NCBI RefSeq assembly: GCF_900108565.1
Contig: NZ_LT629971.1
Location: forward strand, 2,108,001-2,172,000
DNA length: 64,000 bases
Direction: 5' to 3'
Source of the DNA: Mycolicibacterium rutilum
GTDB lineage: Bacteria; Actinomycetota; Actinomycetes; Mycobacteriales; Mycobacteriaceae
Part shown: positions 19,693 to 27,952 of the stretch, in pieces
Layout of the letters: each line of letters starts with the position of its first letter
Position numbering within the stretch: the first letter of the stretch is position 1
The notes under the pieces: generated by a model
Told to the model about the DNA's origin: nothing
The model's input: only the letters and a program-made list of their open reading frames with translations
Databases searched by the model: none
Made by a program: the position numbers and the translations under genes

Positions 19693-19722
19693 CAGCCGCC
19701 CCGCCGTGAGGTGGGGCGGCTG
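19693..19722. terminator. Terminator between convergent secreted-protein genes
   Basis: CAGCCGCCCC (19693-19702) pairs with GGGGCGGCTG (19713-19722). The stem extends inward through a G-U pair and two G-C pairs to a GTGA loop. It sits between the stops of the hemophore-like gene (+) and the Pro/Gly-rich secreted protein (-), and can serve both. Confidence 0.8.
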
Positions 19723-19739
19723 CTGTGTGTGACGGCTGA

Positions 19740-20138
19740 TCAGGCCGGGAGCGGGACGAACCAGTTCGGGTTCACCCAGACGCCCCAGGCTGCCGGACCC
19801 GGGTTCCAGACGACGTTGAGCGGGGCCGTCACCCCGGGAATGCCCGGCGGAAGCCAGACCACGGGCAACCCGAAGTAGGCCGGGTCATTCCAGTGCTCAC
19901 CAGGATCGCCCCAGTGTCCCGGGGGAGTGTTGAGCGGATCCCACTTCTTGACCTGCCCCGGCGGGCCGAACGGGTTGTGCCCGGGCGGGTCGCCCGGCAC
20001 CCAGATGTCGTCGTGTCCCGGCGGGTTCGGGCCGGGGAACTTCGGGTCGGCCTGCGCCAACCCGCTACCCAGGCCGAAAACGGACAATCCCAGCGCACCG
20101 GCCATGGCCGTGGTGGCTGCGAGCTTGGTGATCTTCAC
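19740..20138 (-). CDS. Secreted Pro/Gly/Trp-rich small protein
   Basis: 132 residues. A signal peptide (1-30, ending GLAQADP) is followed by a mature part dominated by Pro, Gly and Trp, with repeated NPPGHDD, DPPGHNP and TPPGHWG-type PGH turns. No cysteine is present. Similar small exported proteins are common in environmental mycobacteria, but I know of no function. The GTG at 20138 is preceded by AAGGAG with a 6-nt spacer, a strong ribosome binding site, suggesting high expression. Confidence 0.8.
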   Translation of the reverse strand: MKITKLAATTAMAGALGLSVFGLGSGLAQADPKFPGPNPPGHDDIWVPGDPPGHNPFGPPGQVKKWDPLNTPPGHWGDPGEHWNDPAYFGLPVVWLPPGIPGVTAPLNVVWNPGPAAWGVWVNPNWFVPLPA

Positions 20139-20216
20139 GGTGAACTCCTTGTTCAGTGTTCTTCTGAAGACCCCCCGACCATCGTTCGGAGTACCCGTTG
20201 CGGTGGGCGTGAAAAC

Positions 20217-21116
20217 TCAGGGCTTGGCCCCGCCGAGTTGCCCGGTGACCGCGTCGGCGGTCGCCACCAGCGCCTGGGCTCGTTCGGTGATCTCGTTGTC
20301 GGTCAACGACTTCCCGATGTGCAGCGAGGCGACCATCACCTGGCGTCGGTAGTGGTCGAAGACCGGCGCGGAGATGACGCTGATGTCGTGACGCCGTCGG
20401 CCACCGGCGTTTTCGTCGCGCACATAGACCCGCTCACCGATGTCGGAGACCAGTTCGCCGAGCAGCGCGCGGAGTTCGTCGGGCAGATCGGTCGACATGC
20501 CCGCCATCAGCGAGTACAGCCGCCGTCCACCCGGAGTGAGGCGTTCGACCAGGTATCCGTCGGCGCGGCATGCCGCGATCACCCGGTTCAGCCGCTCGGT
20601 GTTGGTGCGCAGCGGCAGCGTCGGCTCCTTGGCCAACCAGTCGCGCTCGGCTTCGTCGTCCCACAGCACGAACATCAGCCCGACCGGCGGCGCGAACGGG
20701 TAGCTCTGACCGACCTCCACGCCCGGGCGGGCGCCGGGTGGTGCCACGAGGTCGAGCACGGTGATCCGGTCGTCGATCACCCCGGACAGCGCCGCGGTGA
20801 CACCGAAGCGCGACGACAACCGGCGCAGGTGCTCGCGGGCGGCCGGGCTGACCCGCATCGACTCCTGGGCCCGGTGTCCGAGCGTGATCAAGGACGGACC
20901 GAGCCGATAGGTCTTGTCGGACGGATCGCGCACCAGGTAGCCCGCCTCGCTCAGCGAGGTGACGATGCCCAGGCAGGTCGGCTTGCTCAGTCCGATGCGG
21001 CGGGCCAGTTCTGAGACGCCGAAGCGCTGGCCCGGGTTTCCCGCCAGGAAGTCCAGGATGCGCACGACGCGCTCGGTGGGCGGCGAAGCCCGACCCGACG
21101 GCTCAGTGGGCGGCAC
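20217..21116 (-). CDS. IclR-family transcriptional regulator
   Basis: 299 residues. An N-terminal winged helix-turn-helix (about 13-75: ERVVRILDFLAGNPG then VSELARRIGLSKPTCLGI) is followed by the IclR effector-binding domain (RVSPAAREHLRRLSSRFGVTAALS to the C-terminus). It is transcribed away from the DUF1214-SDR-sulfotransferase operon across an 85-bp gap that also holds a KstR operator, so it is a candidate second regulator of that operon. Its effector is unknown. The start is GTG 21116, giving the normal IclR length. Confidence 0.88.
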   Translation of the reverse strand: MPPTEPSGRASPPTERVVRILDFLAGNPGQRFGVSELARRIGLSKPTCLGIVTSLSEAGYLVRDPSDKTYRLGPSLITLGHRAQESMRVSPAAREHLRRLSSRFGVTAALSGVIDDRITVLDLVAPPGARPGVEVGQSYPFAPPVGLMFVLWDDEAERDWLAKEPTLPLRTNTERLNRVIAACRADGYLVERLTPGGRRLYSLMAGMSTDLPDELRALLGELVSDIGERVYVRDENAGGRRRHDISVISAPVFDHYRRQVMVASLHIGKSLTDNEITERAQALVATADAVTGQLGGAKP

Positions 21117-21176
21117 CGCGACAGACTAACTCGCGTTCCATATTTGGACCACAGCGGTCAGTATATTGACTCTGTT

Positions 21177-21190
21177 TGGAACAGGTTCTA
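21177..21190. promoter_or_regulatory. KstR operator for the DUF1214-SDR-sulfotransferase operon
   Basis: TGGAACAGGTTCTA matches every fixed position. It lies in the spacer between TTGACT (21166-21171) and TAGTTT (21189-21194), a 17-bp-spaced promoter, and the GTG start follows 7 nt after the -10. Repression by blocking polymerase and a leaderless mRNA are both implied. Confidence 0.88.
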
Positions 21191-21201
21191 GTTTCGGCAG
21201 G

Positions 21202-22329
21202 GTGTACTCGCAGCCACTGACCGAGGCGATCACGGAGGCCGAACGCCTGGTCGCCGAAGCGCCGTTCATCGAATCCGAGGCCGATCTGCTCGAAGGCCTG
21301 CAATATCTGGCCGGATGCGTCGCTGCCTGCACGCATCTGGCGTTCGACTACGACCGCGACCATCCGTTCATCCAGTCCGGCACCGGACCGTTCACCAAGA
21401 TGGGCCTGGACAATCCGGATGCGCTGTACTTCGGCGCCCGGGTGCAGCCGGGTCACGAGTACGTCGTCACCGGCAAGCGCGGCACCACGACCGATCTGGC
21501 GTTCCAACTGCTCGGCGGTGAGTACACCGACGACAACGTCCCGCCGAGCCAGGCCGCGTTCGACGACCGGGAACTCGACATCGCCGAGGACGGCACGTTC
21601 GAGTGGCGCGTCAGTCCGACCAGCCCGTCGCAGTTGGTCATCCGCGAGGTCTACAACGACTGGTCGGCGCAGCGCGGCTACGTCAACATCGCGCGTATCG
21701 ACACCGCGGGCACCGCACCGCCGCCGCTGACCAAGGCGCAGATCGAGAAGCGCTACGCGGTGGCCGGAAAGCAACTGGTGCAACGGGTCAAGACCTGGCT
21801 GCAGTTCCCGCAGTGGTTCTACAACACCCTGCCGGTGAACACGATGGTGGCGCCGCGGCTCACCCCGGGCGGACTGGCGACGCAGTACTCCTCGGTCGGG
21901 CATTTCGACCTGACGCCCGAGCAGGCGATGGTCATCACGCTGCCGGTGAGCGACGCGCCCTACCTAGGCTTCCAACTGGGCAGCCTGTGGTACATCTCCC
22001 TGGACTACATCAACCACCAGACGTCGCTGAACGGCACTCAGGCGCAGGCGGATCCGGACGGCAAGATCCGGATCGTGGTGTCCGACGCCAACCCCGGCGT
22101 GACGAACTGGTGCGAGACGCTCGGCCACCGCAAGGGCTATCTGCAGTTCCGGTGGCAGCGGCTGTCACGGGAACTCACCGAGGCCGACGGGCCGACCGTC
22201 GAGGTCGTCGACATCGACAAGGTCGCGGGCGCACTGCCGTACCACGACAGCAACAAGATCTCCGAGGCCGACTGGCAGGACCGAATCGCGTTGCGGCAAC
22301 AGCAGATCCAGAACAGGATGGTGGGCTGA
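21202..22329 (+). CDS. DUF1214-type protein, Rv3531c-like
   Basis: 375 residues, unknown function. The C-terminal half resembles the DUF1214 fold (FDLTPEQAMVITLPV, YLGFQLGSLWYISLDY), as in Rv3531c, which also neighbours an SDR and a sulfotransferase in M. tuberculosis. GTG 21202 is chosen because the apparent upstream TTG at 21166 is the -35 hexamer of the KstR promoter. The stop is 2 nt before the SDR. The KstR operator makes a role in sterol metabolism likely, but no reaction can be named. Confidence 0.82.
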   Translation: MYSQPLTEAITEAERLVAEAPFIESEADLLEGLQYLAGCVAACTHLAFDYDRDHPFIQSGTGPFTKMGLDNPDALYFGARVQPGHEYVVTGKRGTTTDLAFQLLGGEYTDDNVPPSQAAFDDRELDIAEDGTFEWRVSPTSPSQLVIREVYNDWSAQRGYVNIARIDTAGTAPPPLTKAQIEKRYAVAGKQLVQRVKTWLQFPQWFYNTLPVNTMVAPRLTPGGLATQYSSVGHFDLTPEQAMVITLPVSDAPYLGFQLGSLWYISLDYINHQTSLNGTQAQADPDGKIRIVVSDANPGVTNWCETLGHRKGYLQFRWQRLSRELTEADGPTVEVVDIDKVAGALPYHDSNKISEADWQDRIALRQQQIQNRMVG

Positions 22330-22331
22330 TC

Positions 22332-23111
22332 ATGGGACTGCTCCAGGACAAGGTCATCGTCATCAGCGGGGTCGGTCCCGCGCTGGGCACCACGCTCGCG
22401 CGGCGGTGCGCCGAAGAGGGCGCGGACCTGGTGCTCGCCGCGCGGACCGTCGAGCGGCTCGAGGACGTCGCCAAGCAGGTCACCGATCTGGGCAGGCGGG
22501 CGCTGTCGGTGGGCACCGACATCACCGACGAAGCGCAGGTCGCCAACCTCGTCGACGAGGCGATGACGGCATACGGCAAGGTCGACGTGCTGATCAACAA
22601 CGCGTTCCGGGTGCCGTCGATGAAACCGTTCGCCAACACCACGTTCGAGCACATGCGCGACGCGATCGAGTTGACGGTGTTCGGGGCGCTGCGGCTGATC
22701 CAGGGGTTCACGCCGGCGCTGGCCGAGGCGAAGGGATCCGTCGTCAACGTGAACTCCATGGTGGTGCGCCACTCGCAGGCCAAGTACGGCGCCTACAAGA
22801 TGGCCAAGTCGGCGCTGCTGGCGATGTCGCAGACACTCGCCACCGAACTCGGCGATCAAGGCATCCGCGTGAATTCGGTTCTGCCGGGCTATATCTGGGG
22901 CGGCACCCTGAAGAGCTACTTCGAACACCAGGCCGGCAAGTACGGCACCAGCGTCGACGACATCTACAACGCGGCGGCCGCGGGCTCGGACCTCAAGCGG
23001 CTGCCCACCGAGGACGAGGTGGCCTCGGCGATCCTGTTCATGGCCAGCGACCTGTCCAGCGGCATCACCGGGCAGGCGTTGGACGTCAACTGCGGGGAGT
23101 TCAAGGCATGA
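22332..23111 (+). CDS. Short-chain dehydrogenase/reductase, Rv3530c-like
   Basis: 259 residues, classical SDR. The cofactor loop is ISGVGPALGTTLA, and an acidic residue is absent after beta-2 (LAARTVERLE), which favours NADP or leaves the preference open. NNAF replaces the usual NNAG. The catalytic YxxxK is in AYKMAKSALL, and Ser lies in NVNSMVV. It is coupled to both neighbours: the ATG is 2 nt after the DUF1214 stop and the end overlaps the sulfotransferase ATG by 4 nt. It probably oxidises or reduces a sterol-derived hydroxyl or keto group. The substrate is unknown. Confidence 0.9.
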   Translation: MGLLQDKVIVISGVGPALGTTLARRCAEEGADLVLAARTVERLEDVAKQVTDLGRRALSVGTDITDEAQVANLVDEAMTAYGKVDVLINNAFRVPSMKPFANTTFEHMRDAIELTVFGALRLIQGFTPALAEAKGSVVNVNSMVVRHSQAKYGAYKMAKSALLAMSQTLATELGDQGIRVNSVLPGYIWGGTLKSYFEHQAGKYGTSVDDIYNAAAAGSDLKRLPTEDEVASAILFMASDLSSGITGQALDVNCGEFKA

Positions 23112-24247
23112 GAACCGATGTCGGCACCGTCGAGGATCTGCACGCCTCGGCGACCAAGGCGTGCGGTCTCGACGACTTCGGCAGCGACGACGACAACTAC
23201 CGCGAGGCGCTCGGCGTGCTGCTCGAGTCCTACCGCCGCGACGCCGATCTCACCGAGTTCGGCAGCAAGATGCAGCGGTTCTTCGTGCGCAACGCGCTGG
23301 TTGCCCGGCTGGTGAGCGAGGCAGCCTGGAAGCAGCACCCGCAGCACGCCGACGTCGCGATCGAGAAGCCGATCTTCGTGACAGGTCTGCCCCGCACGGG
23401 TACCACCGCGATCCACCGGCTGCTGGCCGCCGATCCGCGCCACCAAGGCCTCGAGCTCTGGCTCGCGGAGTTCCCGCAGCCCCGTCCGCCCCGCGAAACC
23501 TGGCCCGACAACCCGGTTTTCGCCCAGCTCGACGCCCAGTTCAGCAAGGCGCACGCAGAGAACCCGGACTACACAGGCCTGCACTACATGACCGCCGACG
23601 AGGTCGAGGAATGCTGGCAGCTGCTGCGCCAGTCGCTGCACTCGGTGTCCTACGAGACGCTGGCCCACATTCCGACGTACTCGCAGTGGCTGGCCAAGCA
23701 GGACTGGACGAAGCCGTATCAGCGGCATCGCAAGAACCTGCAGCTGATCGGGCTCAACGAACCCGAGAAGCGGTGGGTGCTGAAGAACCCCAGCCATCTG
23801 TTCGCGCTCGACGCGCTGTTCAACACCTACCCCGACGCGCTGGTGATCCAGTGCCACCGGCCGGCGGAGACGATCATGGCGTCCATGTGCTCGCTCGCCC
23901 AGCACACCACCGAGGGCTGGTCGAACACCTTCGTCGGCGACGTGATCGGTCAAGACTCGCTGGAGACCTGGTCGCGCGGGCTCGAACTGTTCAATGCCGA
24001 ACGCGCCAAACACAATCCGGCCCAGTTCTACGATCTGGACTACTTCGCGCTGATCAAGGATCCGATCGGCGTCGTCGAGGACGTCTACCAGTCCTTCGGC
24101 ATCGAGTTCACCGACGCCGCCCGCGAGGCGATGACCGCCACGCACGAGGCCAGCAAGCAGGGCCCGCGGGCACCCAAGCACACCTACTCGCTGGCCGACT
24201 ACGGCCTGACCGGCGAGCAGGTCAAGGAGCGCTTCCGCGGGCTGTGA
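23108..24247 (+). CDS. PAPS-dependent sulfotransferase-family protein, Rv3529c-like
   Basis: 379 residues. The 5'-phosphosulfate-binding loop is FVTGLPRTGTTAIHRLL (near residue 95), and the 3'-phosphate region lies near KNPSHLFALDALFNTYPDA and IQCHRPAETIMASM. It belongs to the large-sulfotransferase group (Sulfotransfer_3) that includes mycobacterial Stf-like proteins. In a KstR-controlled operon with an SDR, an appealing reading is sulfation of a sterol-derived or lipid hydroxyl group. The acceptor is unknown and the fold alone does not prove sulfation. The ATG at 23108 overlaps the SDR stop. Confidence 0.85.
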   Translation: MRTDVGTVEDLHASATKACGLDDFGSDDDNYREALGVLLESYRRDADLTEFGSKMQRFFVRNALVARLVSEAAWKQHPQHADVAIEKPIFVTGLPRTGTTAIHRLLAADPRHQGLELWLAEFPQPRPPRETWPDNPVFAQLDAQFSKAHAENPDYTGLHYMTADEVEECWQLLRQSLHSVSYETLAHIPTYSQWLAKQDWTKPYQRHRKNLQLIGLNEPEKRWVLKNPSHLFALDALFNTYPDALVIQCHRPAETIMASMCSLAQHTTEGWSNTFVGDVIGQDSLETWSRGLELFNAERAKHNPAQFYDLDYFALIKDPIGVVEDVYQSFGIEFTDAAREAMTATHEASKQGPRAPKHTYSLADYGLTGEQVKERFRGL

Positions 24248-24259
24248 AGTCCGGCCGGT

Positions 24260-24904
24260 TCAGGCGGTGGTGTTGGCCAGCGTCTTGATACGTTCGAGTG
24301 CGTCCTCGGCCAGCGTCCGCACGTCGTAGCCGTTGGCGCGCCCGCACGTCGAGATCTCGATGGCCGCGTTGTATGCGGCGACGAACGCGCTGTCGCACGC
24401 CCAGTCCTGGCTGCTGAACGACCACAGCAGGATTTCGGGCGAACCGGATTCGACGGGCGCGTGCAGCTCGAAGGCGTACTCGCGTTCGGCCATGCTGGTG
24501 ACCCAGATGGTCCGGCCGCGACACGCCTCGATCGTGCGCTGCGCCTGTGCCAGAGCATCTTTGGCGTTGTAGTCGGAGCGGTAGACGCCGACCATCTCCT
24601 CGACGTAGACCTCGCGGCCGTCGAAGTCGGTCATCCAGTGACCACCGTCGTAGGCCGCGGGGTTCAAGTCGGCGATGAACGGCGGGTCGGCCTCGCGGGC
24701 GACACCGGCGCAGTCGTCGGGTTCGACGGTGACGAACAGGTTGCCGTCGGTCTTGTCCACCTTCGGGCTCAGCAGGTCACCGATCTGTCCGGTGGTGATC
24801 GGCGCGACCGGCGGCTCGGCCTGCGGTGTGGGGGCGTCCACCACGCGGGTGCAGCCCGCGGCACTCATCGCGAGCAGACACAAAGTGACCAGAAAACGGC
24901 GCAT
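24260..24904 (-). CDS. Lipoprotein with PknH-like sensor domain
   Basis: 214 residues. The signal sequence ends in the lipobox SAAGC (C18), so this is a lipid-anchored surface protein. The mature part has four further cysteines (DDCAG, EACRG, WACDS, STCGR) in the spacing typical of the mycobacterial PknH C-terminal sensor family, where two disulfides hold a ligand-binding groove. Relatives are fused to Ser/Thr kinases or occur as free lipoproteins such as LpqQ-like proteins. Ligand unknown. It is convergent with the sulfotransferase gene and lies 35 nt downstream of the Rv3527-like gene. Confidence 0.8.
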   Translation of the reverse strand: MRRFLVTLCLLAMSAAGCTRVVDAPTPQAEPPVAPITTGQIGDLLSPKVDKTDGNLFVTVEPDDCAGVAREADPPFIADLNPAAYDGGHWMTDFDGREVYVEEMVGVYRSDYNAKDALAQAQRTIEACRGRTIWVTSMAEREYAFELHAPVESGSPEILLWSFSSQDWACDSAFVAAYNAAIEISTCGRANGYDVRTLAEDALERIKTLANTTA

Positions 24905-24939
24905 TTGCGGGCACTTTACGTCTTCTGGCGGGAAGACGG

Positions 24940-25389
24940 CTACCCGTCGCCGGGGGAGGGGGCCGAGGAGATCTCCTCCAGGCAGCCCTCGGCGACAGCG
25001 TGTTTGATGCTGTCGGCCAGCCGGGGGCAGCCCTTTTCGCGGGCGGGGTCCCCGCCGGAGTCCCGGATCTCGGCGAAGTACGCGCACCGCCGGGTCGCCT
25101 CGGTGCTCCACTGCACCGAGGTGTGCGCGGGGCCGAGTTTCTTCACCTCGACCGCGACGTGGCAGAACCGGCAGTCGACCGACACCAGCCCGGAGCGCAG
25201 GTAGCGGTCGCGGTCGCGCTGGGTGGCCTCGCGCAGTGCAGCCGAGCGCTCCCCGCCGAAAGACCGTGCCTTGAGGGTGGATCCGGCGCTGGAGTCGTGC
25301 GAGTGCTCGTCGTCGTCGTGTCCGCCGTGCAGGAGCAACATCGCCCGGGCCAGCCGGTCCACATCGGGTGCTTCCTCGCGCGGGTCCAT
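24940..25389 (-). CDS. Rv3527-like small Cys/His protein coupled to kshA
   Basis: 149 residues, unknown function. An N-terminal HGGHDDDEHSHD stretch could bind metal, and SVDCRFCHVAVEVKK contains a CxxC pair. Further Cys follow in RRCAYF, KGCPRL and EGCLEE. A soluble protein with four to five cysteines and a His/Asp cluster beside a Rieske oxygenase suggests an Fe-S or metal accessory role, which is inference. The ATG overlaps the kshA TGA (TGATG), so it is translated from the kshA message. M. tuberculosis keeps a gene (Rv3527) beside kshA too. Confidence 0.8.
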   Translation of the reverse strand: MDPREEAPDVDRLARAMLLLHGGHDDDEHSHDSSAGSTLKARSFGGERSAALREATQRDRDRYLRSGLVSVDCRFCHVAVEVKKLGPAHTSVQWSTEATRRCAYFAEIRDSGGDPAREKGCPRLADSIKHAVAEGCLEEISSAPSPGDG

Positions 25390-26552
25390 CAGGAGGGCTG
25401 CTCGGCCGTCTCTTTCTCGTCGGCTTCGGCTTCCTGCCGCTTGAGGTTCTCCTGCACCTCGACGTTCCACTTCTCGTTGGCCGCCGTGGTGTCGACCTCG
25501 ATCTCGAAGCGGTCGGTCATCTCGGGCGTGACATCGGCGACGTCGACATAGAACTGCTGATACCACCGGCGCATCTGGTACACCGCGCCGTCTTCCTCGA
25601 CCAGCAGCGGATTGTCGATGCGGGTCTTGTGCTTCCAGATCTCGACGTCCTGCAGGAAGCCCTTGCTGACACCCTCGGTGAACACGTCGGCCAGCCGTTC
25701 GGTGGTCTTCTCGTCGAGGCCCTTGGGCTTCTCGACGATGACGCCCCACTGCAGCACGAACGAGTTCTGCGTGACGGGATAGTGGCAGTTGATCAGGATC
25801 GACTCGGCCTTGTAACCGCCGTAGTTGTTGTGCAGCCAGTTGATCATGAACGACGGGCCGAAGTACGACGCCTCCGAATCCAGGTGCGCCTCACCGTAAG
25901 TCGTGCCCATGTCGTTGACGTCGGCCCTGCCGACGTTGTGCAGGTACTGCGACGCGATGTGTCCTTCGAAGACGTTCTTGAAGTACGTCGGCAGCCCGTA
26001 GTGGATGTAGAAGAAGTGCGCCATGTCGGTGACGTTGTCGATGATCTCCCGGCAGTTGGCGTTCTCGATCAGGATCGAGTTCCACTTCCAGTCGGTCCAG
26101 TCGTCGCTTTCGACCTCGGGAATCTCGGGGATGCGCACCTCGGGCTGCGGCGGGTTGCCCTCGTGGTCGTGCCAGACGAACAGCAGGCCGCCGCGCACGT
26201 CGGTCTCCCAGGCGCGGGTGCGGGCCAGTCGCGGGGTGCGCTTGGCGTAGGGCACCAGCTTGCACTTGCCGTCGCCGCCCCAGCGCCAGTCGTGGAACGG
26301 GCAGGCGACCTCGTCGCCCTTGATCGTGCCCTGCGCCAGGTTGCCGCCCATGTGCCGGCAGTAGCCGTCGAGGACCTTCACGTCGCCCTTGGAGTCGGCG
26401 AACACGACCAGCATGGTGCCGAAGATCTCGATGCCGTGCGGCTTGCCGTCCAGGAAGTTCTGCACGGGGCCGAGGCAGTGCCAGCCCCGGGCGTACCGGT
26501 CCGGCAGCGCGCCGGTGTCGATCTCGCGAATCCCGGCTGTATCGGTAGTCAC
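25389..26552 (-). CDS. kshA: 3-ketosteroid 9alpha-hydroxylase oxygenase component KshA
   Basis: Rieske-type non-heme iron oxygenase of 387 residues that hydroxylates C9 of 1,4-androstadiene-3,17-dione and CoA-ester substrates, so that ring B opens after KstD action. The [2Fe-2S] ligands are C65/H67 (YCRHMGG) and C84/H87 (CPFHDW). The mononuclear iron site is in NVTDMAHFFYIHYG (H179, H184), two less than the M. tuberculosis numbering I recall. The GTG at 26552 has GGGAGG upstream. The reductase KshB is not in this window. Confidence 0.95.
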   Translation of the reverse strand: MTTDTAGIREIDTGALPDRYARGWHCLGPVQNFLDGKPHGIEIFGTMLVVFADSKGDVKVLDGYCRHMGGNLAQGTIKGDEVACPFHDWRWGGDGKCKLVPYAKRTPRLARTRAWETDVRGGLLFVWHDHEGNPPQPEVRIPEIPEVESDDWTDWKWNSILIENANCREIIDNVTDMAHFFYIHYGLPTYFKNVFEGHIASQYLHNVGRADVNDMGTTYGEAHLDSEASYFGPSFMINWLHNNYGGYKAESILINCHYPVTQNSFVLQWGVIVEKPKGLDEKTTERLADVFTEGVSKGFLQDVEIWKHKTRIDNPLLVEEDGAVYQMRRWYQQFYVDVADVTPEMTDRFEIEVDTTAANEKWNVEVQENLKRQEAEADEKETAEQPS

Positions 26553-26581
26553 GGTGGGCCTCCCGGTTCTGTGTCTCTAAC

Positions 26582-26595
26582 TAGAACACGTTACA
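26582..26595. promoter_or_regulatory. KstR operator for kshA
   Basis: TAGAACACGTTACA is an exact consensus match, 30 bp upstream of the kshA GTG. It also lies 87 bp before the divergent carbonic anhydrase-like gene, so it may influence both. Confidence 0.9.
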
Positions 26596-26682
26596 GTTTT
26601 TCCCGCTGGACGCGCAATCTATGCAGGTAATTCGCTTCTTCGCGTGGGCTCTAACGCGAGTCAACTGCTGTATAACCGAACA

Positions 26683-27213
26683 ATGCCGTTGTACTCCTTC
26701 GAGGGCCGCGCACCGTCCATCGATCCGACCGCGTTCGTCGCCCCGACGGCGACGCTGGTCGGCGATGTCCACGTGGAGGCCGGCGCCTCGGTGTGGTTCA
26801 ACGCGGTGCTGCGCGCCGACTTCGCCCCGATCGTGGTCCGCGAGGGCGCCAACGTCCAGGACTGCTGTGTGCTGCACGCCCCGCCGGGCATACCGGTGGA
26901 CGTGGGTCCCGGCGCCACCATTGCGCACGGGTGCGTCGTGCACGGGGTGCACATCGGTGCGGCCGCGGTGCTGGCCAACCACTGCACGGTGCTCGACGGC
27001 GCGGTCATCGGCAGGCGCAGCCTGATCGCGGCGCATTCGCTGGTCGTCGGTGGCACCAAGATTCCCGACGAGGTGCTGGTCACCGGTGCGCCGGCGAAGG
27101 TCCGCGGCCCGATCGCCGGGACGGGCGCCGAGATGTGGGTGAACACCAACCCCGCCGCCTACCAGGAACTTGCCCGCCGCTACACGGCCGGGCTACAAGA
27201 GGTCGAGGAGTAA
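26683..27213 (+). CDS. Gamma-carbonic anhydrase-like left-handed beta-helix protein (Rv3525c-like)
   Basis: 176 residues built of hexapeptide repeats (left-handed beta-helix), as in gamma-class carbonic anhydrases such as CaiE/YrdA. Repeats run from about residue 15 (FVAPTATLVGDVHVEAGASVW). The metal-ligand pattern is present: NVQDCCVLHA supplies one His, and IAHGCVVHG supplies two. It may act as a zinc or iron hydratase or a CoA-compound enzyme. The M. tuberculosis neighbour of kshA is also of this type. It is divergent from kshA, with ATG 26683. Confidence 0.85.
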   Translation: MPLYSFEGRAPSIDPTAFVAPTATLVGDVHVEAGASVWFNAVLRADFAPIVVREGANVQDCCVLHAPPGIPVDVGPGATIAHGCVVHGVHIGAAAVLANHCTVLDGAVIGRRSLIAAHSLVVGGTKIPDEVLVTGAPAKVRGPIAGTGAEMWVNTNPAAYQELARRYTAGLQEVEE

Positions 27214-27217
27214 CCCG

Positions 27218-27850
27218 CTACGGCGACGGCAGGCCCGTGCGCAGCGCGATCTCCTGCATCTTGCCGATCGTGATCACGAACTGGTCGGTGGTCGCGTCGC
27301 CCAGTGCGCTCTGGAACTCCAGCCGCACCAGCGCCGGACCCTGGGTGAACAGCAACAGCGTGGCCGCCGTGCTGTCGTCGGGCGAGGTCCCGACGGCCAG
27401 GGTGCCGTCGGTGCCCACCGGAGCGGGCCGCGGCGAGGCGCCCTTGACCACCGAGCCGATGCTGGGCAGCGCGTCGCGCAGGGTTCTGCTCGCGGTCTCG
27501 GCGTCCGGGTAGATCACGATCGTGTCCGAGATCGCGCGGGTGTCGTCCTGGTTGACGAACAGCGCGCTGGCCCCCGGCAACCCGGCCGGACCGGGATTCG
27601 TCGACTGCACCGTGAAGGTGTCTTCCTCGTCGCTGATGTCGGCGGCCGTGAGCAGCAGGCGGCTGTAGTCCGCGGCCGGGTCGGCGGTGCCGGTGGTGGT
27701 GGTCGGCGCAGCCTGCTTCGACGAGGCCGACGACGTCGCCGACGGCGCACTGATGCCTGCATCGGGGCTCGAGGGATCGCAGCCCACGACGGCTGCGCAG
27801 ATCAGCGCCGCGGCGGCGGCGCCCAGCGATTTCGAAGTCAGACGGGTCAA
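27218..27850 (-). CDS. Putative lipoprotein with Ser/Thr-rich linker
   Basis: About 210 residues. The lipobox AVVGC (C24 if TTG 27850 is the start) marks a lipoprotein. A Ser/Thr/Ala linker (residues 30-60) precedes a mixed alpha/beta domain (LLLTAADISDEEDTFTV to the end) without cysteines. The TTG start is supported by GGAA upstream and by the position of the basic residues of the signal peptide, but no strong ATG or GTG alternative exists. The domain recalls the LpqN/LppP or LpqT group of mycobacterial lipoproteins. Substrate unknown. It is convergent with the carbonic anhydrase-like gene (4-nt gap). Confidence 0.75.
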   Translation of the reverse strand: MTRLTSKSLGAAAAALICAAVVGCDPSSPDAGISAPSATSSASSKQAAPTTTTGTADPAADYSRLLLTAADISDEEDTFTVQSTNPGPAGLPGASALFVNQDDTRAISDTIVIYPDAETASRTLRDALPSIGSVVKGASPRPAPVGTDGTLAVGTSPDDSTAATLLLFTQGPALVRLEFQSALGDATTDQFVITIGKMQEIALRTGLPSP

Positions 27851-27952
27851 AGCGATCGGTTCCAGTTTCGTGGCTCGGTGGCGGTCATCAAACAACGTAC
27901 TGATCGGGCCGTAGCCGCTGGACAACGCGCGGTTGGCGGTACCTTTGTCGGC

